The position numbers and the translations under genes were made by a program. 33,539 nucleotides of DNA, from assembly GCF_023255755.1 (NCBI RefSeq), contig NZ_JAGDVS010000086.1:1-33539 (forward strand), given 5' to 3'. Below, one piece after another: positions 1 through 8,039 of this stretch (position 1 is its first letter; each line of letters begins with the position of its first letter). The notes below the pieces were generated by a model. That model ran no database searches, had not been told where the DNA came from, and saw only the letters and a list, made by a program, of their open reading frames with translations. The DNA is from Acidithiobacillus sp. Lineage in GTDB: Bacteria; Pseudomonadota; Gammaproteobacteria; Acidithiobacillales; Acidithiobacillaceae.

Positions 1-1383
1 ATGATTGAAGGCGTGGAGGCGCTGGAGCCCTATTTTTCGCGCTACCTGCCGCAAATGGCTTTGGTCAGCCTCATACCGCTGGCTATTCTCGTGTTTGTCT
101 TCCCTGCAGACTGGATCAGCGGATTGATTCTTCTCATCGCCGGGCCGTTGGTACCCTTCTTTATGGTGCTGGTGGGTTACCAGGCGGAGGCCATCAATCA
201 GCGCCAGTGGCGCAAGATGCTGTTGATGAGTGCCCATTTTCTGGACGTGGTACAGGGCCTGACCACGCTAAAAATTTTCGGTCGCGCCAAGGACGAGATG
301 GAGATCGTTGCGCGCATTTCTGACGATTATCGGCGCACGACGATGGCCGGGTTACGGGTGGCCTTCCTCACTTCGGCGGTGCTGGAATTTTTTGCGAGCC
401 TGTCTATTGCATTGGTGGCCGTCTCGCTGGGTGCGCGCCTGTTGGAAGTCCATTCCTCGGTCACTTTTTACACCGCGTTCTTCATTCTTTTGCTGGCGCC
501 GGAGTATTTTAACCCGCTGCGTGGCCTTGCCACCTATTATCATGCGCGGATGGGCGCCATTGCCGCCGCCAAACGCATCTTCGAAATTCTCGACATGCCG
601 CTACCGGAGCAGGAGCGGCGGCCAGTGGCTTACGCCGGTACACAGGCTATCAGCCTCGCGGTGCGCGACCTGCATTTCTCCTATGAGGAAGGCAGGATAG
701 CGCTGGCCGGCGTGAACGCCGATTTTCCGGCGGGCAAGGTTACCGCGCTGGTCGGCGCCAGTGGTGCGGGTAAGAGCACCCTGGCCAATGCCTTACTCGG
801 CTTTGTGCAACCGGATTCCGGAGAAATCCTGATCAATGGCCAGATTCCTTTGCGTGCCCTGGAGCGGGAGAGCTGGTGGCGGCAACTGGCCTGGGTACCG
901 CAAAATCCACGCCTGTTCCACGGTACCATCGCCGAAAATATCCGCATCGGCCGTCCTGATGCGGATATGGCCACCCTGCGAGAGGCAGCGAAGAACGCCC
1001 ATGCGCTGGAATTCATTGATGCCTTGCCGCAAGGTTTTGATACCCCCGTGGGCGACTTGGGGCAGGGCCTTTCCGGCGGTCAGATTCAGCGGGTCGCCTT
1101 GGCCCGTGCCTTTGTCAAAAATCCGCCGCTCTTCATTCTGGATGAGGCCACGGCTAACCTGGATATGGAAAACGAGTCACTGGTCCTGGATGCCATGCAG
1201 CGACTCGTCCAGGGACGAACGGCCATCGTCATTGCCCACCGTCTGGCGACGGCAGAGCGCGCTGATTACATCCTGGTCATGGATGCCGGGAAAGTGGTCG
1301 AAGCCGGTACTCACGGCGAACTTTTGGCCACCGGTGGCGTCTATGCAAGGCTCGTAGCAGCCTATCGGGGGGACCGTGCGTGA
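1..1383 (+). CDS. cydD: Thiol reductant ABC exporter, CydD subunit (5' partial)
   Basis: CydD pairs with CydC as an inner-membrane ABC transporter that exports glutathione/cysteine to the periplasm, needed for cytochrome bd and c maturation. The visible 460 residues begin in the middle of the transmembrane domain (the GVEALEPYFSRYLPQ stretch normally lies over 100 residues into CydD), so the true start is upstream of the window and the ATG at base 1 is not the start. Several hydrophobic segments precede an ATPase domain with Walker A GASGAGKST (252-260), signature LSGGQ (357-361), Walker B ending in D381-E382 and the H-loop His413. The stop overlaps the GTG start of the next gene by 8 nt, the usual cydDC arrangement. 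cydAB are not visible. The subunit assignment rests on order and on the EALE motif; family membership is certain. Confidence 0.9.
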   Translation: MIEGVEALEPYFSRYLPQMALVSLIPLAILVFVFPADWISGLILLIAGPLVPFFMVLVGYQAEAINQRQWRKMLLMSAHFLDVVQGLTTLKIFGRAKDEMEIVARISDDYRRTTMAGLRVAFLTSAVLEFFASLSIALVAVSLGARLLEVHSSVTFYTAFFILLLAPEYFNPLRGLATYYHARMGAIAAAKRIFEILDMPLPEQERRPVAYAGTQAISLAVRDLHFSYEEGRIALAGVNADFPAGKVTALVGASGAGKSTLANALLGFVQPDSGEILINGQIPLRALERESWWRQLAWVPQNPRLFHGTIAENIRIGRPDADMATLREAAKNAHALEFIDALPQGFDTPVGDLGQGLSGGQIQRVALARAFVKNPPLFILDEATANLDMENESLVLDAMQRLVQGRTAIVIAHRLATAERADYILVMDAGKVVEAGTHGELLATGGVYARLVAAYRGDRA

Positions 1384-3133
1384 TCTTTACCGTCTGCTGA
1401 AACTGTTCGGATCCTTCAAGTTCTGGATGCTGGGGGGGGCCTTCCTGGCCTTGCTGACCATTCTTTCTAACTTCGGCCTGCTGGCCCTCTCCGGCTGGTT
1501 TCTGGCGAGTGCCGCGCTGGCCGGTCTGGGCGGTTATGCCACTCTGAATTTGTATAACTTTTTCCTGCCAGCCGCCGGGGTGCGCGCTTTTGCGACGACC
1601 AGGGTTATCTCGCGCTGGCTGGAACGCATTGTCACCCATGAAGCGACGTTTCGTCTGCTGGCACAACTACGCACCTGGTTCTATACCCGACTGGAGCCGC
1701 TCGCACCTGCCGGCTTGCAAGGCTATCGTTCCGGCGACATCCTCTCGCGCATCGTCGCCGATATCGACACCCTGAACAATTTTTACCTGCGTGTCTTCAC
1801 CCCTTTCCTGGTGGCCGGAGTCGCGACGCTGGTGATGGCGGGCGTCTTCGCTTTTTTCTCCTGGCAACTGGCCATTGCGCTCTTTCTCTTCCTCGCCGTG
1901 ACCGGCCTGCTTCTGCCGCTGCTCACCGAGCGGCTGGGCGCGCGCAGTGGCGCGGAGATGACCACCATTCAGTCAGATTACCGGGTACAAGTGGTGGATG
2001 GTATGCAGGGTATGGGTGAGCTGCTGACCTATAACGCCGGACCGGAGATACTGCGGCGTACGGGTATGCTCAACGATGCGCTACTTCGGCGGCAGGCGCG
2101 TATGGCGCAGATCGCCGGTTTCGGCAGCGCCAGTATGGGGTTCATGGGCAATCTGGCGGTCTGGGTCATTGTGGTGCTGGCGATTCCGTTGGTCCACGAC
2201 GGGGCTTTGGGTCGTTCAGACTTGCCCCTCTTTGCCCTGGGCGTGATGGGGTCTTTCGAGGCCATTGCGGCCCTGCCACTGGCCTTTCAGTTTTTGGGGC
2301 AGACCCGTGCGGCCGCACGCCGTATTTTTGCGGTGGCGGATACGCCCCTGCCTTTCCCTGATGCATCGGGACCCGCACCGCAGGTGGACCGGCCGGATCT
2401 GGAGCTCAAGAGCCTGCACCTGCGCTATCCTGATGCCCAATGCGATGCCCTGGCCGGCGTAGACCTCAGCATCCCGGCGGGCGCACGGGTTGCGGTACTG
2501 GGGGTGACGGGAGCTGGCAAAAGCAGTCTCGCCAACCTGCTGCTGCGTTTCTACGACTATCAGTCGGGCAGCGCGTGTTTGGGTGGCCATGAGTTGCGGG
2601 ATTTCCCGGCAGACAATCTGCGCGAATATTTCGCGGTAGTATCCCAGCGTTCCTATCTCTTCCACAGTACGATTCGCGACAACCTGCTGGTGGCCAAGGG
2701 CGAGGCGGAAGAGGATGAGCTTTGGTCCGCACTGGCCACGGCGCAGCTTGCGGAGTTCGTGCGTAGTCAGCCTCAGGGTCTGGATACCATTGTCGGCGAA
2801 GGGGGCGTGAAGCTCTCCGGCGGTCAGGGTCGGCGGGTGGCCATCGCCCGGGCGATTCTTAAGGATGCCCCCTGGCTGATTCTGGATGAGGCGACCGAAG
2901 GGCTCGATCCGGTGACGGAGATGGAATTCCTCAAAGATCTGCGCCAGATCATGGAAGGGCGCACCGTCCTGTATATTACCCATCGTTTGGTGGGTCTGGA
3001 GCACATGGATTGCGTTCACCTTCTCGACGAGGGGCGGATTGTGGAGTCGGGGACCTATGGAGAGCTTTTACAGCGGGGCGGACAGCTCAGCCATTTCGCC
3101 ACATTCCGCCAAGCCACTGTAGTGTCCCGCTAA
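1376..3133 (+). CDS. cydC: Thiol reductant ABC exporter, CydC subunit
   Basis: This is the second half of the heterodimeric CydDC exporter. At 585 residues it has the usual full length: an N-terminal six-helix membrane domain (about 15-310) and a C-terminal ATPase with Walker A GVTGAGKSS (376-384), signature LSGGQ (480-484), Walker B with D504-E505 and H-loop His536. The start is GTG at 1376, inside the end of cydD, which implies translational coupling. The stop codon overlaps the stop of the convergent small gene on the other strand by 4 nt, so no room is left for a terminator between them. Family assignment is clear from the motifs and from the tandem arrangement with cydD. Confidence 0.92.
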   Translation: MRDLYRLLKLFGSFKFWMLGGAFLALLTILSNFGLLALSGWFLASAALAGLGGYATLNLYNFFLPAAGVRAFATTRVISRWLERIVTHEATFRLLAQLRTWFYTRLEPLAPAGLQGYRSGDILSRIVADIDTLNNFYLRVFTPFLVAGVATLVMAGVFAFFSWQLAIALFLFLAVTGLLLPLLTERLGARSGAEMTTIQSDYRVQVVDGMQGMGELLTYNAGPEILRRTGMLNDALLRRQARMAQIAGFGSASMGFMGNLAVWVIVVLAIPLVHDGALGRSDLPLFALGVMGSFEAIAALPLAFQFLGQTRAAARRIFAVADTPLPFPDASGPAPQVDRPDLELKSLHLRYPDAQCDALAGVDLSIPAGARVAVLGVTGAGKSSLANLLLRFYDYQSGSACLGGHELRDFPADNLREYFAVVSQRSYLFHSTIRDNLLVAKGEAEEDELWSALATAQLAEFVRSQPQGLDTIVGEGGVKLSGGQGRRVAIARAILKDAPWLILDEATEGLDPVTEMEFLKDLRQIMEGRTVLYITHRLVGLEHMDCVHLLDEGRIVESGTYGELLQRGGQLSHFATFRQATVVSR

Positions 3134-3477
3134 TTTTGCCGATCGCCGCTGAGGCCGGACAGCAGTTTTTGCTCCAGGGCCTTAGCCTGCTGCACACTGG
3201 ACTGGCAGGCGGCGCCGGCGGGGTCCTGCGCGCACTTTAAGTCGTCATCCAGCACCACTGTGCTCGCTTTTTGCAATCGGGCCTGACTGCTGCGACTCTG
3301 CGGCGTACTGGTCACCCACGACACCCCGTAACCGAGCGCCGAAGAGAGTAGGGTGGCCACCATAAACACCAGTGTCATGCGGGTAAAACCGCGTTCCAGT
3401 CCCTGCTCATCCAGGTAACGCTTGCTATACCAGGCAAATACCGGATAACTGACAATGCCTGCCACCAGACCCCACAT
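3130..3477 (-). CDS. Small hypothetical membrane protein
   Basis: A 115-residue protein that I do not recognise. It has a hydrophobic segment at about 3-17 and a second at about 34-56 (TLVFMVATLLSSALGYGVSW), then a polar tail of about 60 residues with two cysteines (in LKCAQD and AACQSS) that could form a disulfide if the tail is periplasmic. The ATG lies 3 nt after the stop of ygfZ with an AAGGA ribosome site inside the end of ygfZ, so the two genes are almost surely one transcript. The 3' end overlaps the cydC stop by 4 nt in convergent orientation. Function unknown; the coupling to ygfZ is the only functional hint. Confidence 0.7.
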   Translation of the reverse strand: MWGLVAGIVSYPVFAWYSKRYLDEQGLERGFTRMTLVFMVATLLSSALGYGVSWVTSTPQSRSSQARLQKASTVVLDDDLKCAQDPAGAACQSSVQQAKALEQKLLSGLSGDRQN

Positions 3478-3480
3478 GGA

Positions 3481-4446
3481 TTATCCTTCCCTGGCGACGT
3501 CCAGGGGCAGGGGGTAGGGAAGTTTCCCTAAGCTCAAAGGCGTACCGTCCGGCACCCCGGCCATCAGGGCTTCCCCGGCGTTAGCGGCGCGTACAACGGC
3601 CAGCGCTGCAAAGCCATCCTGAGGATCCGGTGCCGCATTGATGACGATGCCAATGCTCTGTTCACCCATGCTGGTGCAGAAGACTTCTTCACCCGCCCGC
3701 AGCGGCGCCGGCGCCGCGATCCGATAAGTCTGGTTCTTGAGCTTGCCGAGATAGTGGGAGCGGGCGACGATCTCTTGTCCTGGGTAGCAGCCCTTCTTGA
3801 AATTGATGCCGCCCAATACCTCCAGATTCAGCTCCTGGGGAATGATTTTTTCTGTGGTGGCGCTGCTGATCATGCCGATGCCAGCGTGAATGGCCTGCAA
3901 TCGCCAATCCTCCGCAGATCCGGCCCGCGCGCCAGCCGCCGCCAACTCTGTGCTGAGCGCTTCGACACGGGATGCGGGCAAAATGATCAGAAAGGCTTCT
4001 TTATCCACCCAGGGCAGGCGGGTAATGATCCTGTCGTCGTCGACCACGCCGCTGTTGCCGGCTTCCGGCAATGCTATGTTGAAGGTGTGGTCGAGCAGGC
4101 CACCCGCACCGCTGCCGTAGACGGCTAGTAATGCGGATTCCGGTTCCCCCCGCTCAATCTCCAGCTTGGCCATCATCCGGAACTTGCGCAGGCGCTCGAT
4201 GACTATGTCGGCCATATCGGCGGCCAGACTCAACCAAAAGCCATCGCCGTCGCGCTGCACGTAAAAATTGGCGATCATGCGCCCTTTAGCCGTACTGTAG
4301 CTGCTCCACTGGCCGTGACCACTGGCCAGGGCATGCAGATCGTTAGAGAATTGCCCTTGTAAAAACTTTTCGGCATCCACACCGTAGGCGTGAATCAGAC
4401 CCAGTTCCGTATGCAGGGGGGTAAAGGTAATGACGGCTGAAGACAT
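3481..4446 (-). CDS. ygfZ: tRNA-modifying / folate-binding protein YgfZ
   Basis: YgfZ is a GcvT-like folate-binding protein that supports the repair or assembly of Fe-S enzymes such as the tRNA methylthiotransferase MiaB. The 321-residue protein contains the family signature KGCYPGQE (218-225) with the conserved Cys220. Its length matches the family. The ATG at 4446 is 5'-to-5' with the YgfX-like gene; the two reading frames overlap by 17 nt if the upstream start of the latter is used. Beside nadB and algU this is the same neighbourhood as in Pseudomonas. A small membrane protein gene follows directly. Confidence 0.93.
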   Translation of the reverse strand: MSSAVITFTPLHTELGLIHAYGVDAEKFLQGQFSNDLHALASGHGQWSSYSTAKGRMIANFYVQRDGDGFWLSLAADMADIVIERLRKFRMMAKLEIERGEPESALLAVYGSGAGGLLDHTFNIALPEAGNSGVVDDDRIITRLPWVDKEAFLIILPASRVEALSTELAAAGARAGSAEDWRLQAIHAGIGMISSATTEKIIPQELNLEVLGGINFKKGCYPGQEIVARSHYLGKLKNQTYRIAAPAPLRAGEEVFCTSMGEQSIGIVINAAPDPQDGFAALAVVRAANAGEALMAGVPDGTPLSLGKLPYPLPLDVAREG

Positions 4447-4960
4447 GCGATTCGACTCCCAGTTGCTGAAACAGCATGGCTCCGATCATACCCTCCTGGA
4501 TGACTGCGACAAAGTCTTGCCGATTCTTTCCTTCGGCAGCGCCCGGCGACAGCGCTGGCTACAGAGTGTTCCCTGTGCACTGGCTTTGCTCTGCGCGGGT
4601 TTTACGATGGTCCATGACTGGCGTTGGGGTTTAGCACTGCTTGCCGTGCTGCTGGCGTGGATCGTCTGGCGCTGTCCTTTGCGTCAGCGCGTCGGCCAGG
4701 CCGTGCCGGAGGCGATCCTGATCGGCATAGAGAGCGACCTGCAGGTACAAATGGATGATGGCAGCGTGGTGCATATTCAGCCTCGCGATCGCCCGTTTCT
4801 GCACCCGCGTCTGGGGGTGATTCCCCTACAGGGTAGCGATGGTCGCCGCCATGTGCTGATCGGCCTCTTCACGACAGACGATGATCTGTGGCGGCGCTGG
4901 CGGCTCAGGCTGCGCCAGGAATGGAACGCAGCACCGGACCCTGCTGATCCCGCTGGCTGA
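4430..4960 (+). CDS. YgfX-like (DUF1434) inner membrane protein
   Basis: This 176-residue protein has two adjacent hydrophobic segments (about 43-58 and 64-80) after an N-terminal soluble stretch, then a beta-rich soluble domain with an FLHPRLGVIPL segment. Shape and position (between ygfZ and nadB) match YgfX/CptA, known in enterobacteria as the partner of SdhE (YgfY). Sequence identity is not obvious, so the family call is an inference from topology and context. Start choice: ATG 4430 has a G-rich ribosome site about 9 nt upstream; ATG 4445 is an alternative that nearly removes the overlap with ygfZ. The last 56 nt overlap the 3' end of nadB convergently. No sdhE gene is visible beside it. 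Confidence 0.6.
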   Translation: MTAEDMRFDSQLLKQHGSDHTLLDDCDKVLPILSFGSARRQRWLQSVPCALALLCAGFTMVHDWRWGLALLAVLLAWIVWRCPLRQRVGQAVPEAILIGIESDLQVQMDDGSVVHIQPRDRPFLHPRLGVIPLQGSDGRRHVLIGLFTTDDDLWRRWRLRLRQEWNAAPDPADPAG

Positions 4961-6494
4961 TACTGTCCGCTGCCACATCCCTGCATTGCGGGTGGTCACT
5001 ATTGAAATGACAGCCGCGGGATTCTTCGCGTAACAGCGCGGAACGGGTGAGGATTTCCGCGCATTGGCGCAGATTACGCAGCTCCTGATAGGACCGCGGC
5101 CCGCACAGGGCATCGCCGATGCGCGTAGCCAGTTCATTCCAACGCGCGCTGGCCGCCCGCAGGTTCTGATCATTGCGGATGATGCCTGCCGCTTGCCACA
5201 TACCGGCTTGCAATATCTGCCGCAGGGTGGTGATCTCTGTGGCGCACACAACGGTTTTCACCTGCCTTGGCGACGGCACGGGCAACTGACGAGGCCTGTC
5301 TGGCAGGTGCGACTGTCCTTCCAGATCCGCGACGATCGCTGCCGCACCCACCACACATTCCAGCAGCGAATTGCTGGCGAGACGATTGGCGCCGTGCAGC
5401 CCGGTGGAGCTGACTTCGCCCGCCGCATAGAGTCCCGGGATGGTGCTGCGTCCCGCCGCATCTACGACTACACCGCCGCAGGTATAGTGGGCGGCAGGGA
5501 CCACCGGAATCGGCTCTCGTGTCAGGTCATAGCCCTGTGCCCGGCAGTGCGCGAAAATAGCCGGAAAATGCTGCTGCACCAGGGTGCCGGGCTGCGCGCT
5601 GATGTCTAGAGTGACATAGGCGAGGTGATGCTGCTTCATCTCCGCATCAATCGCACGCGCGACAATATCCCGCGGTGCCAGCTCGGCACGGAGGTCATAA
5701 TGTTCCAGAAAAGTACTGCCGTCCGGCAGTCGTAAGAGCGCTCCCTCACCGCGTAAGGCCTCAGAAAGCAAAAAAGGTGCACTACCCGGCTGGTAGAGCG
5801 TAGTGGGATGAAACTGGATGAACTCCAGATTGGCGATTTCCGCACCTGCCCGATAGGCGAGTGCGATGCCGTCCCCGGTGGCCACCAGTGGATTACTGGT
5901 GTGCAGATACAATTGACCCGCCCCGCCACTGGCGAGAATTACCGCCCGTGCCGTCCACAACTCCGGACGGTCGTCTCCGGGAGCGAGTACCCAGGCGCCC
6001 GCGCAACGGCCCGCGCTGAGCCAAAGATCGCTGGCGTAGTGTTCTTCAGCTATCTGTACGGCAGGCTCGGCCAGAGCCCTTCGCAGCAAGGTACTCTCGA
6101 TGGCGTGGCCCGTAGTGTCAGCGCTGTGCAGTACCCGGCGCGCCTGGTGTCCGCCCTCACGGGTGAGATGCCAGTTTCCGTCCGGCTGGCGATCAAAGGG
6201 CACTCCCCAGTCAATTAATTGATGCGCCGCCTCCGGGCCGCGGCCAATAATTTGCCGGACTGCCTCCGGGTGACATAGTCCGGCACCGGCTCCCAGCGTA
6301 TCCTCGATGTGTAGGGCAATGCTGTCGTGGTCCATATCCATGACCGCGGCGATGCCACCCTGCGCCCAGTCGCTGGCGGAATCCTCCGCCCGTCCTTTGC
6401 TCACAATGCCTACCTGGCCAAGGCGGCTGAGACCCAGGGCGGTGCTGAGTCCGGCGGCGCCGGAGCCGATAATGAGAAAGTCGAAAAAAGGCAT
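4905..6494 (-). CDS. nadB: L-aspartate oxidase
   Basis: NadB is a cytosolic FAD enzyme that oxidises L-aspartate to iminoaspartate, the first step of de novo NAD synthesis (NadA is next). The 529-residue product begins MPFFDFLIIGSGAAG with the Rossmann FAD motif GSGAAG (10-15), followed by the DWAQGGIAA substrate/FAD motif typical of the succinate dehydrogenase/NadB flavoprotein family, and later ARVILAS-type and HGANRLASNSLLE motifs. The frame is open for 49 more codons upstream, but the family N-terminus and an AGGA ribosome site 7 nt before the ATG at 6494 fix the start. It is divergent from rpoE across a 121-nt spacer, as in Pseudomonas. The 3' end overlaps the YgfX-like gene by 56 nt. 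Confidence 0.95.
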   Translation of the reverse strand: MPFFDFLIIGSGAAGLSTALGLSRLGQVGIVSKGRAEDSASDWAQGGIAAVMDMDHDSIALHIEDTLGAGAGLCHPEAVRQIIGRGPEAAHQLIDWGVPFDRQPDGNWHLTREGGHQARRVLHSADTTGHAIESTLLRRALAEPAVQIAEEHYASDLWLSAGRCAGAWVLAPGDDRPELWTARAVILASGGAGQLYLHTSNPLVATGDGIALAYRAGAEIANLEFIQFHPTTLYQPGSAPFLLSEALRGEGALLRLPDGSTFLEHYDLRAELAPRDIVARAIDAEMKQHHLAYVTLDISAQPGTLVQQHFPAIFAHCRAQGYDLTREPIPVVPAAHYTCGGVVVDAAGRSTIPGLYAAGEVSSTGLHGANRLASNSLLECVVGAAAIVADLEGQSHLPDRPRQLPVPSPRQVKTVVCATEITTLRQILQAGMWQAAGIIRNDQNLRAASARWNELATRIGDALCGPRSYQELRNLRQCAEILTRSALLREESRGCHFNSDHPQCRDVAADSISQRDQQGPVLRSIPGAA

Positions 6495-6615
6495 TTGCTG
6501 TCCTGGGAGATGTGTCGGGCGCAAGCGTTGCGAGAATTGGGAGGGGTCATGATACGATGGCAGTCTGATAAGGTGAAGAACGGCACCTAAAGAACAAAGG
6601 GAAGGAAAAGGCCGA

Positions 6616-7242
6616 ATGGGTAAGATTATGGGACGCAGCACGGCGGGTGGTCAGGAGCATGGCGCACCCAGTGACCTGCTCCTCGTCCAGCGCGTGCAAA
6701 AGGGAGAGAAGGGGGCATTTGATCTCCTGGTACGCAAATACCAACACAAGGTGATTTCCCTAGTCGGACGTTTCGTACGCACGCCCGAGGAGGCTGAAGA
6801 TGTGGCCCAGGAAGCTTTTGTCAAAGCCTATCGTGCGCTCGCCAATTTCCGCGGCGACAGCGCTTTCTATACCTGGCTGTACCGCATTGCCGTCAATACG
6901 GCAAAAAATCATCTCGTAGCCCAGGGCCGCCAAGTTTCTATTGTGGATGCAGAAACAGAAGATGCGGAACAATTTGCCAGTGCCGATGGACTAAGGGAGT
7001 ACGATACCCCAGAAGGGCTGTTGCTCAGTAAGGAATTGGCAGAACATATCGATACGGCACTGACGGCGTTGCCGGAAGATTTGCGCATGGCGGTGACCTT
7101 GCGGGAGTTTGAAGGCTTGAGTTACGACGAAATTGCCCAGATCATGGAGTGTCCGGTGGGAACGGTGAGGTCCCGGATCTTTCGGGCGCGTGAAGCGATT
7201 GCCAAGGTTTTGGCCCCTTTGTTAGAGCAGGAAAAGTCATGA
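6616..7242 (+). CDS. rpoE: ECF sigma factor RpoE/AlgU
   Basis: This 208-residue group-4 sigma factor directs RNA polymerase to envelope-stress promoters. It has a sigma-2 domain (about 20-95) with the EDVAQEAFVKAYRAL core-binding helix and a TWLYRIAVNTAKNHL DNA-melting segment, then a sigma-4 domain (about 140-195) with a GLSYDEIAQIM...GTVRSRIFRARE helix-turn-helix. These are very close to the AlgU/RpoE consensus. A purine-rich ribosome site (AAGGAAAAGG) precedes the ATG. Its stop overlaps the next start as ATGA, coupling it to its anti-sigma factor. Beside nadB this is the algU locus of Pseudomonas-like genomes. No clear autoregulated sigma-E promoter could be read in the spacer before it. 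Confidence 0.95.
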   Translation: MGKIMGRSTAGGQEHGAPSDLLLVQRVQKGEKGAFDLLVRKYQHKVISLVGRFVRTPEEAEDVAQEAFVKAYRALANFRGDSAFYTWLYRIAVNTAKNHLVAQGRQVSIVDAETEDAEQFASADGLREYDTPEGLLLSKELAEHIDTALTALPEDLRMAVTLREFEGLSYDEIAQIMECPVGTVRSRIFRAREAIAKVLAPLLEQEKS

Positions 7243-7904
7243 ACGATGAAACGCAAAAAGAACTGATGGCGTTCATGGAAGGCGAGCTGACCGGATTGCG
7301 CGCCAACCGCTTAGCCGCACGGTTACAAAGTGAGCGCGGATTGAGGGAGGCCTGGGAGTCTCAGTATCGCATCTCCTTTCTTCTGCAAAATGACCGGAAA
7401 GGGGTCCAGTTAGCGTCGGCTGATTTTGCAGACCGGGTTGCCTGGACGATTGTGAGCGAACCCAGTATCCTGGCCCCGCAGAACGCGCAGCGGCGGGGTA
7501 TTTCCGGGAATTTCTGGATTAAGGCGGGTTCCGTTGCTGCGGTGTTGGTGGTGTCAGTAACTCTGGTGGGCGTCTTGCCGCATAACATCGTGTCAGATCA
7601 ACCCGCCGCCGGCAGCGGGTCCGGTCATTATGCACAGACGGCCATGCTGAGGGGCTTTTCGTCCCGCAGTGACGAATTCCATCTGCGTCCCGTAGCCGGC
7701 TTTACGCCGCGCCCCTCCGGCACAGATATACTTATCCAGAGAGATATTCAACGGCTCTGGGTGCCCGGCAGTGGTAACTACTTTGTCTCTTCGCAAGTTT
7801 CCTCCGCCTATGGTTCGGGTCAGTCTGGTCTGGAGAGTACGGCCTATACGCCTGCGGCGGGTATCAGCGCAGCTTCCATGGCTTTTCCTGCAGGTAATCC
7901 CTAG
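7239..7904 (+). CDS. rseA: Anti-sigma-E factor, RseA/MucA-like
   Basis: A 221-residue single-pass membrane protein that should hold the preceding sigma factor inactive. The N-terminal cytoplasmic part (1-90) shows the RseA family pattern: KELMAFMEGEL at the start, then a helix with WESQYRISFLLQ. One transmembrane segment lies at about 93-113. The periplasmic tail is rich in Gly, Ser, Ala and Pro and shows no resemblance that I can see to the RseB/MucB-binding region. The start overlaps the rpoE stop by 4 nt (ATGA). The family call is secure from the N-terminus and operon position. No rseB/mucB or mucC gene follows; degP comes next after 135 nt. Confidence 0.85.
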   Translation: MNDETQKELMAFMEGELTGLRANRLAARLQSERGLREAWESQYRISFLLQNDRKGVQLASADFADRVAWTIVSEPSILAPQNAQRRGISGNFWIKAGSVAAVLVVSVTLVGVLPHNIVSDQPAAGSGSGHYAQTAMLRGFSSRSDEFHLRPVAGFTPRPSGTDILIQRDIQRLWVPGSGNYFVSSQVSSAYGSGQSGLESTAYTPAAGISAASMAFPAGNP

Positions 7905-8039
7905 AATCGGCGTCAGTTAAAATGAACGCCGGAGCGCATAGTCGCGAGAGGCGGCGACTGTTGCTAAGTACAGCAGATACCGAGATGATAGACACGGTCT
8001 TAGATTGAGTAATAAATTGGATGGTTGGGAGGGGGTTTC

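Noticed and set aside
2216-3019. 267-codon open frame antisense to cydC
   Set aside because: A GC-rich antisense shadow with no family features; cydC motifs on the plus strand are unambiguous.
6495-6615. Sigma-E type autoregulatory promoter for rpoE
   Set aside because: TCTGAT at 6564-6569 resembles a -10, but no GAACTT-like -35 lies at the right distance.
6495-6641. 49-codon upstream extension of nadB
   Set aside because: The extension is unlike the family and reaches into the rpoE start; the FAD-motif start at 6494 has a ribosome site.
7940-7959. Terminator between rseA and degP
   Set aside because: AGTCGC-N8-GCGACT forms an inverted repeat but no T run follows; it may be only a hairpin.
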